DNA from: Pholiota molesta
Lineage: Eukaryota > Basidiomycota > Agaricomycetes > Agaricales > Strophariaceae
Direction: 5' to 3'
Length of the DNA stretch: 64,000 bases
NCBI GenBank assembly: GCA_014925825.1
Contig: JACGCK010000018.1
Coordinates: 124,001 to 188,000, forward strand
Below the pieces are notes generated by a model. It had not been told where the DNA came from, searched no databases, and was given only the letters and a program-made list of their open reading frames with translations. Shown here piece after piece: positions 34,621-46,677 of this stretch. How positions within the stretch are numbered: the stretch's first letter is position 1; every line of letters starts with the position of its first letter. A program made the position numbers and the translations under genes.

Positions 34621-35684
34621 TTACATGGGATGTCCTTGACCATTATCTGCCCTTAGAAACCCAAAGCGGTCGACATATGTCACGGGTTGCTCAAAGTCAT
34701 GGGCCGCTATAAGATGGATGCGTAGCGAATCCTTATAGCCATAGATCCCGCCCGACTTGCTTTTCTTGCTCTTACAGTCTGGAACTGGACACACGAAGCA
34801 CACCATGTGCGACATTATATGGCCCTCGAGGGTTTTTCGCATCACTTTCGAGGCACATCCGGGCCACGGACAATCCACCCTAACATCCTTCTGCTTCGAA
34901 GCGCATGTGCCAGTGCGTACAGGCCCGATCAGATGCGCGGTCTCCTTTTCGCGAATATGGAGTTGGACGTCGTGAATACTGCACAATACGGACCCACACG
35001 GCCCACGGGAGGTTGGAAGGCGACACATAACGCCGTTGGTAGAAATGGAATCAGTGAGCTGCAGGTGCGCCGTCGAAACGGGGGTCGAAGGGGTGGATGA
35101 ATCCGTACGGATGGAGCCTTCAGAAGATGTGGCATCTTCCATGATCACGTCTGTTTCTTCAAGAGTTGCTGGCGTTGGCTCAAGATGTGCTGAAAGACTA
35201 GGCGAGCAGTCGGAATTGGATTTGGGGCTGGCGTTCGCGGCGGCCGTAAACTTGTAGTCTTGACACATTATAGGGTGGGATTCATGGATAGGTGCCTCAG
35301 TACACAGCGAAGTCGCCCAACCCACGGAAAGCTCCGGTTCGCGCTCGAGCTCCACATCCGCGCCACCGAGGTCCAACGCATAGGTGGCATTGGGTGTGGG
35401 CGCAGGTAAAATATTTTCGTAGATAACAGCGCGTCGGAATTGCGCAGGTGCCTCAGCCCACAGTGCAGCCAGCGTACTTGGGTATGGCTCGGCCTCGCGT
35501 TCATGGGCAATGGCGCGTCGCAGTGCTTGGATCTCCCTCTCAATCTTCTCGTAAGGCTCGCGTTCGTCGTAAATACTGAAGTCCTCCGCAGGGACTGGCG
35601 CACTGAAAACAAATTATATGAGATGTACATTTTTCAAGAGGAATAAAGAACGTACGGCAGAGGAAAGGCATTGAAGGTCAGCAT
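34621..35684 (-). CDS. C2H2-like zinc-finger protein
   Basis: Two exons (35684-35656, 35602-34621) join in frame to 336 aa, starting MLTFNAFPLPAPVPAEDF. The first half is acidic with a helix (KIEREIQALRRAIAHEREAE). The middle is Ser/Thr-rich. Near the C-terminus are paired Cys/His blocks: VDCPWPGCASK...LEGHIMSH and CPVPDCKSKK...LRIHLIAAHD, with a possible earlier degenerate finger around CGSVLCSIHDVQLHI. The W-P-G-C and C-P-V-P-D-C spacing fits atypical C2H2 fingers common in Agaricomycetes. Likely role: nuclear nucleic-acid binding, target unknown. It ends ADNGQGHPM. Confidence 0.8.
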
Positions 35685-36186
35685 TTCACCGAGGGAGAGC
35701 AGGAATATATGGTTTATCGCTGACAATGAGTTGGACAGCGTATATATACGTTTACCTACCCCAGCTTATCTAAGTGTGGCCCGAGAATTGCACAATTAGT
35801 GGCAATTTCCGGTGCTTTGGGGCCTATCGAAGAGCTCGGAAGGCAACAGAAAGCAAGCAATAATATTTGTTGCATCAATACTGGACAAATGCGACCAGCA
35901 CTAGGGTGTATGACACCGCGAAAAAACTCGAGATGCGTGACGAGGAAGCGTCGCATTTTCAACATTCATTCTCTCCATTTCCGCTCTCCCAGTCGCGCGT
36001 TTGATGCCACATATCGCACGCGACAGCGAGCAGCGCAACCACCGCCGAGAGCTCAGGCGGGACAAGAGCCGAAGGTTTCATACACACCTTTGTGAAAATT
36101 TGACTATCAGTATAATAATAGTTTCGTTAATATCATGCGGAACGACTTACTTACTGTACATGCAACTATAAACCCCGCCCACAGCC

Positions 36187-36250
36187 AAAGCGTCTGCGCG
36201 GCGCGGAAGCTGCATTATATGCGGCATTCTTTGAACGCGCAGAAGGTATA
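36187..36250 (+). repeat. 64-bp palindromic element, copy C
   Basis: Length is 64 bp, with 5' arm CGTCTGCGCG and 3' arm CGCGCAGAAG. The family frame is open (KRLRGAEAALYAAFFERAEG). The upstream flank AACCCCGCC...CCAAAGCG is also shared with copy A. Confidence 0.85.
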
Positions 36251-36831
36251 GTGCGGCGAGGGTCCTGGCTGAATGCAGTGGCAGCACCGTTGGCTGTTGC
36301 ATCGGTGTCTGTGCTCACCACGGCCGCTCGCTCTTTATATAACTCCACTACTACGCAAGTGCGTGCTGACTTCGTCGGATGTGTTACGAGGTGGTGTTTT
36401 CAGGGCTATCAAATGTCGATGCTCGGTCGGTCTTCGGCTACAAGAACAAGGCTTTTCGACGCTGTTGTTCAGATGGAAGGACACCGAGCGGAGATAGACA
36501 TACATACAACGTCAGGGAGGGCATATGCGAGCGCCCGATAACAGAACTCACCACGCGCCCTCACTATGCTCATCAATACTGCCCTTCAAGGTTACCCGTG
36601 TATTTTCAGCAAGAGAGCAGAGGCGATGCACGAACGAAGGAGTATCGATGGCTTCCTTCTTGCTTGCGCAGCACCGTCGATCGCGGGTTGCGGGGATTAA
36701 AGAGCTGTTGGAGGATAGCTTCAGAGGAGACATAGCCTGGAAGGATACGGAAAAAACGAATGGATGAGGACGTGGCATACCTTTCGAATCATATATCAGT
36801 GTTTTGCAACACCCAAGCTTGACTGCCACTT

Positions 36832-36895
36832 GAGGCGTCTGCGCGCCGCAGATGCTGTAATATATACTGCATTCCTTGTACACGCAGACGGTGGA
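36832..36895 (+). repeat. 64-bp palindromic element, copy D
   Basis: Length is 64 bp, with outer arms CGT CTG CG and CGCAGACG fully paired. The family frame is open (RRLRAADAVIYTAFLVHADG). Confidence 0.8.
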
Positions 36896-37061
36896 GTGGA
36901 AACGTCCATGGAGTCAACGTGTGCAGAGGTCGGGAGAGAAAGAAGGGAGAGTGCTGAAGCAGGGATGCGGTAGGTTCTAGTCGCGGCCATGGCGATCAGG
37001 TAGATGCAGAGACGGCTTGTGCGTCCAAAAAGCCTGCGCCGAGGTGATAGAGGAACCGCGA

Positions 37062-37454
37062 TCACAAATTCCGTTGGTTGATGGCCAGCGTTTTCGGGTT
37101 TATAAGGGTGACTAGACATTTAGAGTACAGGGCGATGTGATAGGAACGGTGACGACAGTCCAGTGGACGATGTTCAAGGGTTGCCCGACAAGAGTGGACG
37201 CTGAAGTCAACTAGAAGACCAAAACTTTCATCGAGGTCGTAGATCCACTTATCCACACTTATCCACGAGCCCTGGCGCCACAGCCCAAGCCACTCTGTCG
37301 GTTCATCAAGTGATTTGTCCAGATACACGATCATGCCGACCCAACACGGGGGTATGAAAAGGAGTGTCTGGGCAAGTGCGAGGGCAATGAGGGCGCCTGC
37401 TGAGTCTAAAAAGGACGCTAAGTAGCGCTGATAGTGCTCGCTAATGCAACGCAA
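37062..37454 (-). CDS. Possible fragment of a membrane protein gene
   Basis: A 130-codon open frame has a hydrophobic segment (AGALIALALAQTLLFIPPCW) and no family that I recognise. A likely intron (GTAAGT donor at about 37460, TTTTAG acceptor at about 37406) would join its downstream part to an open stretch at 37460-37630. I cannot find a complete gene around it. It may be debris of the gene family also seen near 43028 and 47810. Confidence 0.3.
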   Translation of the reverse strand: MRCISEHYQRYLASFLDSAGALIALALAQTLLFIPPCWVGMIVYLDKSLDEPTEWLGLWRQGSWISVDKWIYDLDESFGLLVDFSVHSCRATLEHRPLDCRHRSYHIALYSKCLVTLINPKTLAINQRNL

Positions 37455-39903
37455 ACTTACCGTGCAAGAGGAGTTGATACTGGACTCGAGTACATTTTGG
37501 TTTATACAAGTCGCGGTGAATGCCTAGGTACGAGCGCTTGAGTATCGTTTCCGACCTTCTAGCCAGGGAAGGCGATTTGTGGACAAGAGGTTCCGGGTGG
37601 AGTCCACGCGCATTTCGAGCGTCCGACTGCAAGAGGGAAGGGAAAGGTCTGCGATGCGGATGGGTTAACGAAGGGAAGGAGTTGGGAAGGAGTCGATTAA
37701 GATTGCTGGACAGCGCGCCATACGCTAGATGCCGAACTTGCCGCGGCGGAGCATCCCGATAACCTCCGACACAAATTCACAACTCGAATGTCTTCAGTCA
37801 ACCACCACCACAGCCACCCTCCCAACACCTTCCAGGAAGACGTCTTGCAGCTCAGACCCACCAACCCTGTCCCTCTGTCCCACTATGATGAGCCCACCGC
37901 CCCTCACAATCTGTCGCCCACTATATGTAGTTTGACCCCGGCTTCCTCGAAAACCAGCGGCCAATGCCCCATTGATACGAGCTTCTTCGCTGGGCTGACT
38001 AGAGGCGTTCTCTCCCCAGCCCAGGCTCTATACCGTCTCGAATGCGTGGCTGTTTGTCTGATGCGTTTACCAATGCGCAGCTCTTCTGGGCTACGCAATA
38101 CCTCGTCGCCGCTGCTTGTGTAACGGGGATGTTACGATTAGAGCGCGTGATACCGTCGTTCTTCCCATATTGCTACATGAGACTGCGGTGTACGTATTCC
38201 GTATTGTAAAATATCCTGTCTTATTATCATGCTACGAGTCCGCATCGAGTTTCGAATCCACCAACGACTCTTTCGCCGCTGTGGGAACTGCAAAAACGGC
38301 TCTATAACGATTCAGACACCAAACTGTGGCCGCGGCTGCAGCTACAGGACTCTGGCGTAGCGAACTGACATGTCTTCGTCCACTGTAAACATCTGTAGTG
38401 GACATATCCAGGATACCCTTCGCCACTTCCGCATTTGTCGATTGTTAGCTTGGAGTCGGTTTGCGGTCGCTCGTAGCATCGAACGTTCTTTCACCGCATT
38501 ATCCACTGGATCATTTGGAATACGAATCAAAACAAAAGATGATGCTGCTTCGAACGCACAGCTGGGACAGCCTACTCTGCCTGTAACCGTGCCTAACTAA
38601 CAGCAATTACAGAGGGCCAAAGACGTACCTGCTGGAAGTGCCGAATACGCCACATTGTGTGCGACGCATAAGCGCGCCGCCTCGCTCCTGTCGTCATCAA
38701 CCCCCGTCCTCTCCGTTCCCACTAGTACCAAAATACTCTCTTCGACCACCTCAGATTTATCATTCATTGTCCATAGTCGTCTAGGCTGTTGACCATCCCA
38801 AGGAGCGGGGCACTTCTCCCTCCCTCGCACGAGCATTCTAGACTTCAAGAACACACTTACGATCTGAAAATGGGGTATGCATAGGGTCCAGGATTCTGCG
38901 GGGTGATGTAGTCCGGCGTCAAATGCAGAGAGCGTTCGCAGTGTGGACCTCACGCAACGAGAGGGTGCGTTTTGATGGACCTGTAGAGCTGAGAGGCGCT
39001 CGTTGAAGCCTGCGCCTCCTTCAAACGTTCAACGCTCATTAATGTTTGACGGCTCGTGTGTACTTATGAGAAACGATTTTTCTTTTAGGCTCCGCGACGA
39101 ATCCCTGTGTGCAATCATCAAGTTTGCGCCAATGCTACTTATTTTTCGACATCTAATGTCCGACGTCCAAAGTCCATCTGCGTGCTGAGATACCCATATG
39201 ACCCGAGACAATGCCGAGAAAGGTGGTACCGCCCAGATTGGCATTATTAACTCGTCATTCCATCAACTTTCAAAATTTCAAGGCTCACACAGGACATTTT
39301 CAGGGCATCGTCGGCCTCCTCCATATCCCGAGTCGAAGCGAACCGTGTCGTGTTCTGTTTAATGCTATTTCATTTCGCTGTTGAGGCACTCATCGGCTTC
39401 GCAAGCTCTAATTTAGACACTAACCCGTCGCTTCACAACATCTACCGTGTAAGCTATGGAAGATATCTGCATCTTGAAGGGTTCCGATGGAAAGGGTTAC
39501 ATATTCGTGGGCGGACAGGAAGAATTGTAGCGTCATTACGTTTAATGTTAACGTTGACGATCAAAACGAAGGGACTTCAACCATATGATACAGATGAGCC
39601 GTATATGTATCTGTGGACTTTCTAAGTCATATCCATAGTCGAGGGTAGTACGGTTCTCGAGATCAGTTATATTATAATCCTATAACTGACAGGAATTGAG
39701 GAATTTAGGTCGAATAACTACTTCAACTAATCAACCTCTATGTTGTTACTTAATGATGGACGATATATCAGAACGTTCGACGACTCGCGACAGGTGAGAT
39801 AGAAGATGCCCTCACTGTCTGGCAAATTAGGCTCAACACCGACATCTTCGACGTTCCACATAGAATGGGCGTGCAATTAATCTCCTTCCCTGCGAGACGA
39901 GAA

Positions 39904-39913
39904 CCTATATAAT
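39904..39913 (+). promoter_or_regulatory. TATA box of secreted protein copy 2
   Basis: CCTATATAAT lies about 52 bp upstream of the start codon at 39966, matching the copy 1 promoter at 291-300. Confidence 0.7.
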
Positions 39914-39965
39914 ATGCCTACTTTTACTAGAATATACTACTTATACCAGTTCCACCAAACTAAGC

Positions 39966-40671
39966 ATGCACAAAAACCTTATAACCATCGCTGCTACTTT
40001 CTTTTCATTGGCTCTCGTCGCCTCCGCCTCCGTCCTCCATCATTTAGGGTCAGGGTCGCAATCACCAGAGACCGTGGGGAGGGTCTTCATCGGGTACAAC
40101 GGCTTCAGCGGGGACCCCCGCCCGCCGCAAGCCAGCACCGGCGGCGAGCTAGGCGCCGTGTTCTACATCGCCGATGCAAGTCCAAGTCCACCACCGCACT
40201 TCTAACGCCTGATGTCCCCATCTGACCACCTCCCTCTCACAGGCCGTCGACCTCGCGAAATTCTTCGCGAACGGCGCGAACCACGCGAAGGACACCGTCT
40301 GCCTCATCCACGCCGACGCGACGGAATGGGACCGCGTGCCCAAGACCTGGGTGCCCCAGAGCGTCCTCGCGGGGGGCGGCGCCGCGGTCAACAAGTTCGC
40401 GCCCGGCGCGGTGGTCTTCGCGCCGCACACCAACGCCGGGCTCCCCGCGGGCGCGCCGGCCAACGTGTACCAGTTGGGCATCCGCCAGGCACAAATCGCG
40501 CGGCTCCTCCTCACCACGGATTGTCGACATAAGAGCACGTTCCCGGATAACCAGCACCAGACGCTGGACTATCCGAGCTTGAACAAGCAGTGGAATATCC
40601 AGCCGGCGTTCGGGCTGTGGGAGGAATGGCGCGAGGTGCTGATGCGGTTGGTAATGGTGCCTACTATGTAG
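39966..40671 (+). CDS. Small secreted protein, intact copy, GC-AG intron
   Basis: Two exons (39966-40175, 40243-40671) join in frame to 212 aa. A signal peptide (MHKNLITIAATFFSLALVAS) is followed by GRVFIGYNGFSGDPRPPQAS and GGELGAVFYIAD. The second exon begins AVDLAKFFANGANHAKDTVC and continues with KTWVPQSVLAGGGAAVNKFA and VVFAPHTNAGLPAG. The intron starts GCAAGT and ends CACAG; both paralogues keep this GC donor. The part after RLLLTTD (about 40516-40545) is absent from the third copy, so a further intron or insertion is possible there. I do not know the family. The A-V-F-Y-I-A-D...AKFFANGANH segment might be an ART-like fold, but this is speculative. Confidence 0.75.
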
Positions 40672-41946
40672 GCGAGCAGGAGACTCGTACCTACTTGTCC
40701 AGGTTGGAATAGCTATAGCAATGTGGGGGATACCTGACGGCGCGCTTCGCATAGTTAAAGTAAGATCATCGTACCACTGTGGCGCTGCCCTAGCCATCCG
40801 CTCAGATCCTTGGAGAGAAAAGGGATATAAACAGTATATTAAACAACAGGAAGATAACACAAAAAAAAAAAAAAAACGACGAGCCCAGGCGCGAGCTCAA
40901 GTCGTTTGTCGAAGGTAGGACTCACCTACGGGCGCTTTAGTCGGCGTCGATCCGCCCCCATCGTCGGGCCATCGACAGGCGTCATCAAAACTCCTGGCAA
41001 CTGGAGCGCCGCGCGGGAGGCCTGGGCACGGCGATGGGTCGAATGTTGAACGTTGAGGCCTGAGGATGTGGTCGAAGTTGAAGAAGACGCGTGCATGGAA
41101 GAAACGGCAACTGGCCCCGGGCCGCGATGCGTGACTTGAGACGCGCGTGATACGTGACACAACGCGTGGCGCAGCCTCTCCTCCTCACTCCTCTCCACCA
41201 TCTATTCCTGCTTCATTATAAATTCGTTCTTCTATGACGTCTATCCCTACACCACATAACATGTAGGGGACGTTTTACACTTACAACTACCCCCTAGCAC
41301 AATTCTCACTCGCAAAGTCGCCAACAAGATGTTACAACCAACAGGACACGCTGCTCATTCAAATGTGTAGGGTTGGTGTAGGGTGCTGGCTGCTCTGAGG
41401 ACAATTTGTCCCGGCTGCGCGCTGAGCATCGAAGCTAACGCCGATGTTCACATTTGCGGGTGAGGGACGCTGGAGAGGTGGCCAAGCGGTGGCCACTGGC
41501 CCGATGCAGGTATCCTATGCCGCCACCCGCCCCAACGAGGACGACCGCCGACAAACGCAAGCCCACGCAGGATGAGGACGACCACCTTCAAGCGGGGACT
41601 CGACGCTGTATGCATCAGTCACATGAGCTCGATCCGTGCTCGTTGACGTCGCGGAAGCGCGGGCTTGGGCGCTTGGCAGCTCGACGTGGGATGCAAAGGT
41701 ATGTCCCAATATTTTTGGATGCACCCCCGCCGACTACACTGACTGAGCGCTTGCCCCTGGCAGTCAATATTACAGTAGGTCTCCTCGTCGTACATAGTGG
41801 CGCCGCGGGAGCACGGCAACGAAATGCGGGCTCACGCGAGCCTCTGGTCATGCCCGTCGATCTGTGTTCGTCGACTTCGCGTGAGCCCAGGGCCAACAAC
41901 GATCTTCTTTCTCAAACACCGGCGCTCTCCACCGTCCACCATGCCT

Positions 41947-42010
41947 ATTACCGTCTACGTGGATCAAGAGCACTGCAAATATTGCAGCACTCGCGGCGCC
42001 CAGACGCGAC
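41947..42010 (-). repeat. 64-bp palindromic element, copy I
   Basis: Length is 64 bp and this is one of the more diverged copies. Outer arms are CGTCT/AGACG with a weaker inner stem. The family frame is open (SRLGAASAAIFAVLLIHVDG). Confidence 0.65.
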
Positions 42011-43027
42011 TGGTTGGTGGGGCGCTTCTGCACTTCGGCTCATCTCTGGACTATGGTAAGTATGATTCAAATTTCAATATTATTCCGCGACTGAAGTTTA
42101 CTGAATATTATCTTCACTATTAGTAATTTCGGTGCCCTCGACCTCGATGATCAGCCGATCTCAGCTAACTTTCTACATCGCATGCATCCGACGTCTTGAA
42201 CGCGCTCACCGGAGCGAAGGCAATCTTGCAGCTGCCCATGGCGCCTCGCCGTCGTCGTCCTTCGCGGGAATCCTGAGCCGGATGGTTCACTCGTCGTTGT
42301 CGTGGATGGCCGGCTGTCACTTTGCAAGTCGTAGTTGTGCGTAGCGGAGGATGTGCTCGGGCCTGTGTGATCGACGCTGGGCGCTGGTGGCGGAAGCTGG
42401 AGGGCAGGGTAGGCGAGGTTGTGGTGGGGCTGGGTAAGTTGTGCGCTGGCTGGCCGTCGTGCAGTCGTTGCGTGTCGGTGTTTGGGGAATTGCATTGGTT
42501 CGGCTGGGTCAGCTGGTGGGCGGATGGTACCTGGATGGTACTGCACCACGAGCGCGGACGCACTAGATGGGTGGGCGCGACACGGTGAGCGATACTGGAC
42601 ATGGATGTACTGTAGCAATGTTCACATGGCTAAGTCCCTCCCTTCGCAGACAGCGGCTGCTGGATCGATGACCATCCTGCCGCGACCTCGGAACGTGCGG
42701 ATGCTACTCTTGACGCTGTACGTTGATCACTGGAGGGCGGTTGCGCCAAAATGCTCCTCCTGCACAGACGGCCGTGATGAGCCCCTATGGGGCTGTGTGT
42801 CGGGCGCGAGGGTGTTCGCCAGTCGCGGGGGTCCCTGTGCACAAATGGCAGTTAACGCGTTAACGATTGACATGCTCGACGTCGGGAAGACCTGAGGTTG
42901 GTTAACGAGACAGGAGGGATTCGAGTATGCATGAGATCAACGGCAATATGATCCAGTGCCTACGCGAATACGCTCACCGTATTCAGTCACTAGAAGCCTG
43001 AGGGAATTGCGATCTCAGCAACCCAAA

Positions 43028-43222
43028 TCACCTCGTCAATAGTCCTATATCCAGCCCACGCGCAAGGCCAACCGCGCTTGCATGTGGATGGCCTACTTCC
43101 CATAGTGCCTGCGGATAGATCTCTCGAGAGAACGCTCCGGCCCTAGTGATGATGAAGATGGGTTCCTTGTCTATTCGCCGCGTCCTAATAAAACGGTAAG
43201 TAATGTCCGTTACAAACACCAA
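43028..43222 (-). pseudogene. Decayed membrane-protein-like fragment, copy 1
   Basis: A 64-codon open frame contains TDITYRFIRTRR and ITRAGAFSREIYPQALWEVG. The sequence matches 47810-48010 (minus) over about 190 bp, where the frame is broken by a stop. I do not recognise the family. No flanking exons could be joined. Confidence 0.45.
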
Positions 43223-44193
43223 GTCCTCAACTTACATGAACCGTATATGTTCCAGATCCGCATCTCCTATCGGTGATAGGCTGTCCGCGTATGGAAGAGC
43301 AGTAGTGAAGCGTTGGCGATGAAATGGACTCCACGGCGACATATGGAATATGCATCCGGGCAGCAGAGGCGGATGCGAGTGGGGAAATGCGTCTGCAAAC
43401 GGATGAGCGGAGTGCAGGTGAGGGAACATGTGGATACGGGCAGAATGTGCTGAAGGATCACGCGCACGCTCAGCCAGTTCACTGTATACTGACCGCCCCT
43501 ACGACGGCAGCCAGATGCCCCGAGGTGACAGACGGTCTCGGGCGTCGTCTTCTAGAACAAACATACAATTCGACCGGGTATGTCGAGTGCTTTGTAGTTC
43601 CTGTACTAGCGCATAATATCGACAACATTTGTCTACTACCTAGTCATTAAGATGCTGCCTTCCTCACTTTCAAACGCGTGCGCCTCCAAAATCCGGCTGG
43701 TGGAGGTTACAGTGTACTGCCGGCACTTGGGACACTGTTTTCATCATTGTATGACGGAGTTCTTCACTTCTTCCCAAACAAATTACATATCACAATTTAC
43801 TATGGTAATCACTATGCCTGAGTGTAATTTGGGAGCAGGAGAGCTAGTGACAGCATTTGGTGGGAGCCAATCATTATCACCCGCCATCAGACCACCATTT
43901 TCCGTCACACCCACATCATCGCCCATTTTCTGTAACAAGTTTTGTTGCAATCAGAATTTTATACATGCATTGGAATGGTGAAAGTGAGTGTTAAATTTTA
44001 ATGAGCTATGTAATTTTCAAATGAAGGCTCCCTCTCTATGGGCGGCATCACACAAAATAAAAAGTTTCAGCCTTAAATCAGCCATTTTTTGCAAGGTAAT
44101 TGGAAGCTGTAGTCTGATAGATATGTGATATCAGCACAAAATTCGGACACAACATGTAATACTACTATATCGATAGCTCTGCCAAAAATGGGA

Positions 44194-46677
44194 TTAATTA
44201 GATAGAAATTGCAGCCACAATTCACATTTGTCGGAATCCCAAGTGCCGGCACACTCAGTACACTGTATTCCCCTCGTTTCCGCCTCCGCTTCATGAAGGT
44301 CAGAGAGTGACAATGCCTCTAATTTCAAACAGAGTGCCAAAATCTGCAGAACCAATTGAAACACTGAATCTTGGCCGATGGCCTTGCATATTGGCCTACA
44401 GGAATGAGGGTACGCACCTCGTCTACATCACAAGCACTTAGTGGAACTCCCAGCTTTGGTCGGGATTGGAGAAATGCCGCAGCGTCTGGCTGATCTTTAT
44501 CGCAAACAATGCACTTTTTGGCGCCTGGGAGGTGGACGTGATTTACATATGGTATGCCACACCTCTGGCAGGGGCCATAATTCGAATTTAAATAATGAAC
44601 AGTGTATACTTTGATATTGCTTACCTGAATGTATTCCAAGCTACCGCGAGCAATATTCTTTTGTCCAATCTTAAGCTCTATATCATGTTCATCATAATGG
44701 AGGGCATGTTCATGCAGCAATGTGGCAAGATCCAAGTCTTGCGGTGTTTTCTGCAGCATCCACTGGAACCAAATGAATTCCAGACTATATAGCTGTAAAT
44801 GTAAAGAACCGTCTTTGAGGTAAAGCACTTGTTCATTAGGGTCCCAGGAAGACTGTTCAAACTTGATTTGCCTGTTATCTCCTCCAGGCCTATCAGGCGG
44901 GATGGGTGACTGCGGCGTTACCGTGACATATTGAACGAACTTACCGGGGGAAAATAGTTTTGATTATTTGATTTGCCAGGGCCAAATAGCTTCTATCACA
45001 TACGTAGTATTCTCCAGCCCGGAATTTGTCCTGAAATAAGGTGGTGAAAGCAGTGTTGATGGTGAATTTGTGGGTGGCTAGATTTAAGAATGTAGAGTCG
45101 AGTTCCCGAATATTGTGAGACTCCGCTACAAATTCAGTGAAACCAAAAAGTAGGAGGCGGATGACGTCACCCAAGATTCCGAGCTGACGGTTGAGACCAG
45201 CTCCTTCTGTGGATAGTAAGGCCAAAATGGTGGGGATGTGAGTGCGTAGAGCTGAAGGGTACTTTGAAAGGCGATCCAAGAAAAAGGCATCAAATTCAGC
45301 TTTCATTCTGCAGGAAATGTCTTCTTGATCCCCTGCCTAAGTTGGGCGGATGTTAGAGGTAATATGCTCGTAAGTGATATGCCATACTCAAATGGGATGT
45401 AATGACTAACATGTTGTTTGACACATTCAAAAAAAGCTTCCCAAGGTGAGCTAAGTAGCTGCCACGAGCCACAATGATTCTCCAAAAGTTGCTTTAGATC
45501 GAAACAGGCGAAATCATCTGTGAGCTCAATGCCAACAGGTGATTTTGAGCAATGATGTACGAAATGGTGTAAACACGTGTACAAATCAAGTTGAATGGAA
45601 TATTGATTATTGAAAATGAGTCATGACCTTCCACCAACGCCAAGTCAAGTCAATATGCCCCTGATTGGCATCAATATAAAAATCATGAGATCGTGATCGG
45701 TCCATTAAGAAGTCGTAGAGAGAGGCGTGATGAAATTGTAGCTCATCTGAGTAGTCCCGAGATCCGGGAACAGAAACAAGAGCATGCATATCCACTAGAA
45801 CTCTCTGGATGTTAAGATCCAAAAATTCGTCAATCTCCTCAACCCCTAAAGGGAAGTGGGGATCCCTCAGCACAAGCATCGTCAATATCTGTCGAACTTT
45901 GGCAGGCTCTGCCACGGAGGAGAGAACATAGTGATAGAGCGTGTCAAGTGATGCAAATGGTGTCTCGCTGGCATGTCCTCGAGCTGACAAGCCAAGAATA
46001 ATATCCAGTCGTTCTGCTGGATGATGTCGAATAGAGTCGATGAACTTCGACACCGTAGCTGCGAAAATAAACTGCCCAGAAGCCTTTGATACGAGGTGAT
46101 CAACATCGCTTTCAGAGGGCCACGGGGAAGGGAGTCGGGGCCGGGTGCCCAATCGGACGTGTTCCTCGAGAATTTTGTCGAAGGTGGAAGTGAGATACTG
46201 TCTGATGTCTTCATCTGGCTTGTAGGTATCATCGAGAACCAGTGATTGCATGAGCGGATTGAGCTGTCCATTGAAGGCTTCACGGATTTCGTATTCGGGT
46301 CGACTGGCGATGAGGAATATGAGGGGGATATGCCGCAGCTCCTCCGTAGCTGTCCCTATAATGTTCAGAAGGTTCGCCTGTGCTCCAGGTGTTGGACCCG
46401 CTTCATCCAATCCGTCGAGGATCACAAAAATTGGGTGGGGCAAGGGCGGTAGCGCTCGCAAAGGCTCCACTACGAGCACCTGTGTCTGCGTGGCAAGCGC
46501 GCGGGAAAAGATTGTCGGATCCTGCTCGATCGCAGTAAAGAGATGGTCCTGGACCTGGGGAAAATAGCGAGAGATTTGATAAGCAATGGTCGCAATCACT
46601 AGTGTCGTGTCGTTGCGCCCGGCGGCGGTGCGAGAGAAGAAGAAGGATGCGGCATGAAGTCCTCGCTTTTTGCACTC
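44194..46677 (-). pseudogene. NACHT NTPase pseudogene lacking the P-loop
   Basis: The homologous part begins abruptly at 46677 with ECKKRGLHAASFFFSRTAAG, which in relatives directly follows the Walker A motif. No GKS/GKT motif is found upstream. Walker B (IFVILDGLDEAG), SRPEYEIREAF and SKASGQFIFAATVSKFIDSI are intact. The frame breaks near 45602-45612, where an extra AATCAAT-like 7 bp (CAATAATCAAT) sits after THFQ. It breaks again near 45304-45309, where one A seems missing between PAE and MKAEFD. Beyond these the frame continues (ILALLSTEGAGLNRQLGILG) across introns at about 44940 and 44600. The Cys-rich 3' exons carry RCGIPYVNHVHLPGAKKCIV and QCTECAGTWDSDKCEL. It is a relative, not a close copy, of the NACHT gene at 31564. 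Confidence 0.8.

Larger units (their letters stand above)
35685..37061. other. Intergenic region with two palindromic elements
   Basis: It holds element copies C and D, both on the plus strand 580 bp apart. Open frames run out of both copies (36251-36541, 36764-36973) but show no domain. No gene is supported. Confidence 0.5.
37727..40671 (+). repeat. Inverted segmental duplication, copy 2
   Basis: It matches the minus strand of 1-2610 block by block. It starts at GATGCCGAACTTGCCG and ends in a complete secreted-protein gene. The two arms face each other across 35 kb. The blocks between 37727 and 39900 contain many stops in all frames, so they are non-coding or decayed. The short conserved frame at 39350-39625 (partner 564-983) is treated as unproven. 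Confidence 0.85.
40672..44193. other. Gene-poor region with remnants
   Basis: A GC-rich stretch (40900-42900) has only overlapping shadow frames and element copy I. A poly-A run of 16 lies at 40861. From 43028 to 43222 (minus) a decayed coding block reads VFVTDITYRFIRTRR...ITRAGAFSREIYPQALWEVG, with a relative at 47810-48010. From 43712 a short inverted copy of part of the following pseudogene's last exon is seen. Confidence 0.5.

Noticed and set aside
41454..42123. 201-codon ORF and overlapping frames
   Set aside because: There are several overlapping frames in GC-rich DNA, no domain, and one frame simply reads through element copy I.
45542..45620. Intron in place of a frameshift in the NACHT pseudogene
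   Set aside because: After the possible GT donor no AG occurs until about 45505. A 7-bp duplication (CAATAATCAAT) explains the shift better, but cDNA could overturn this.
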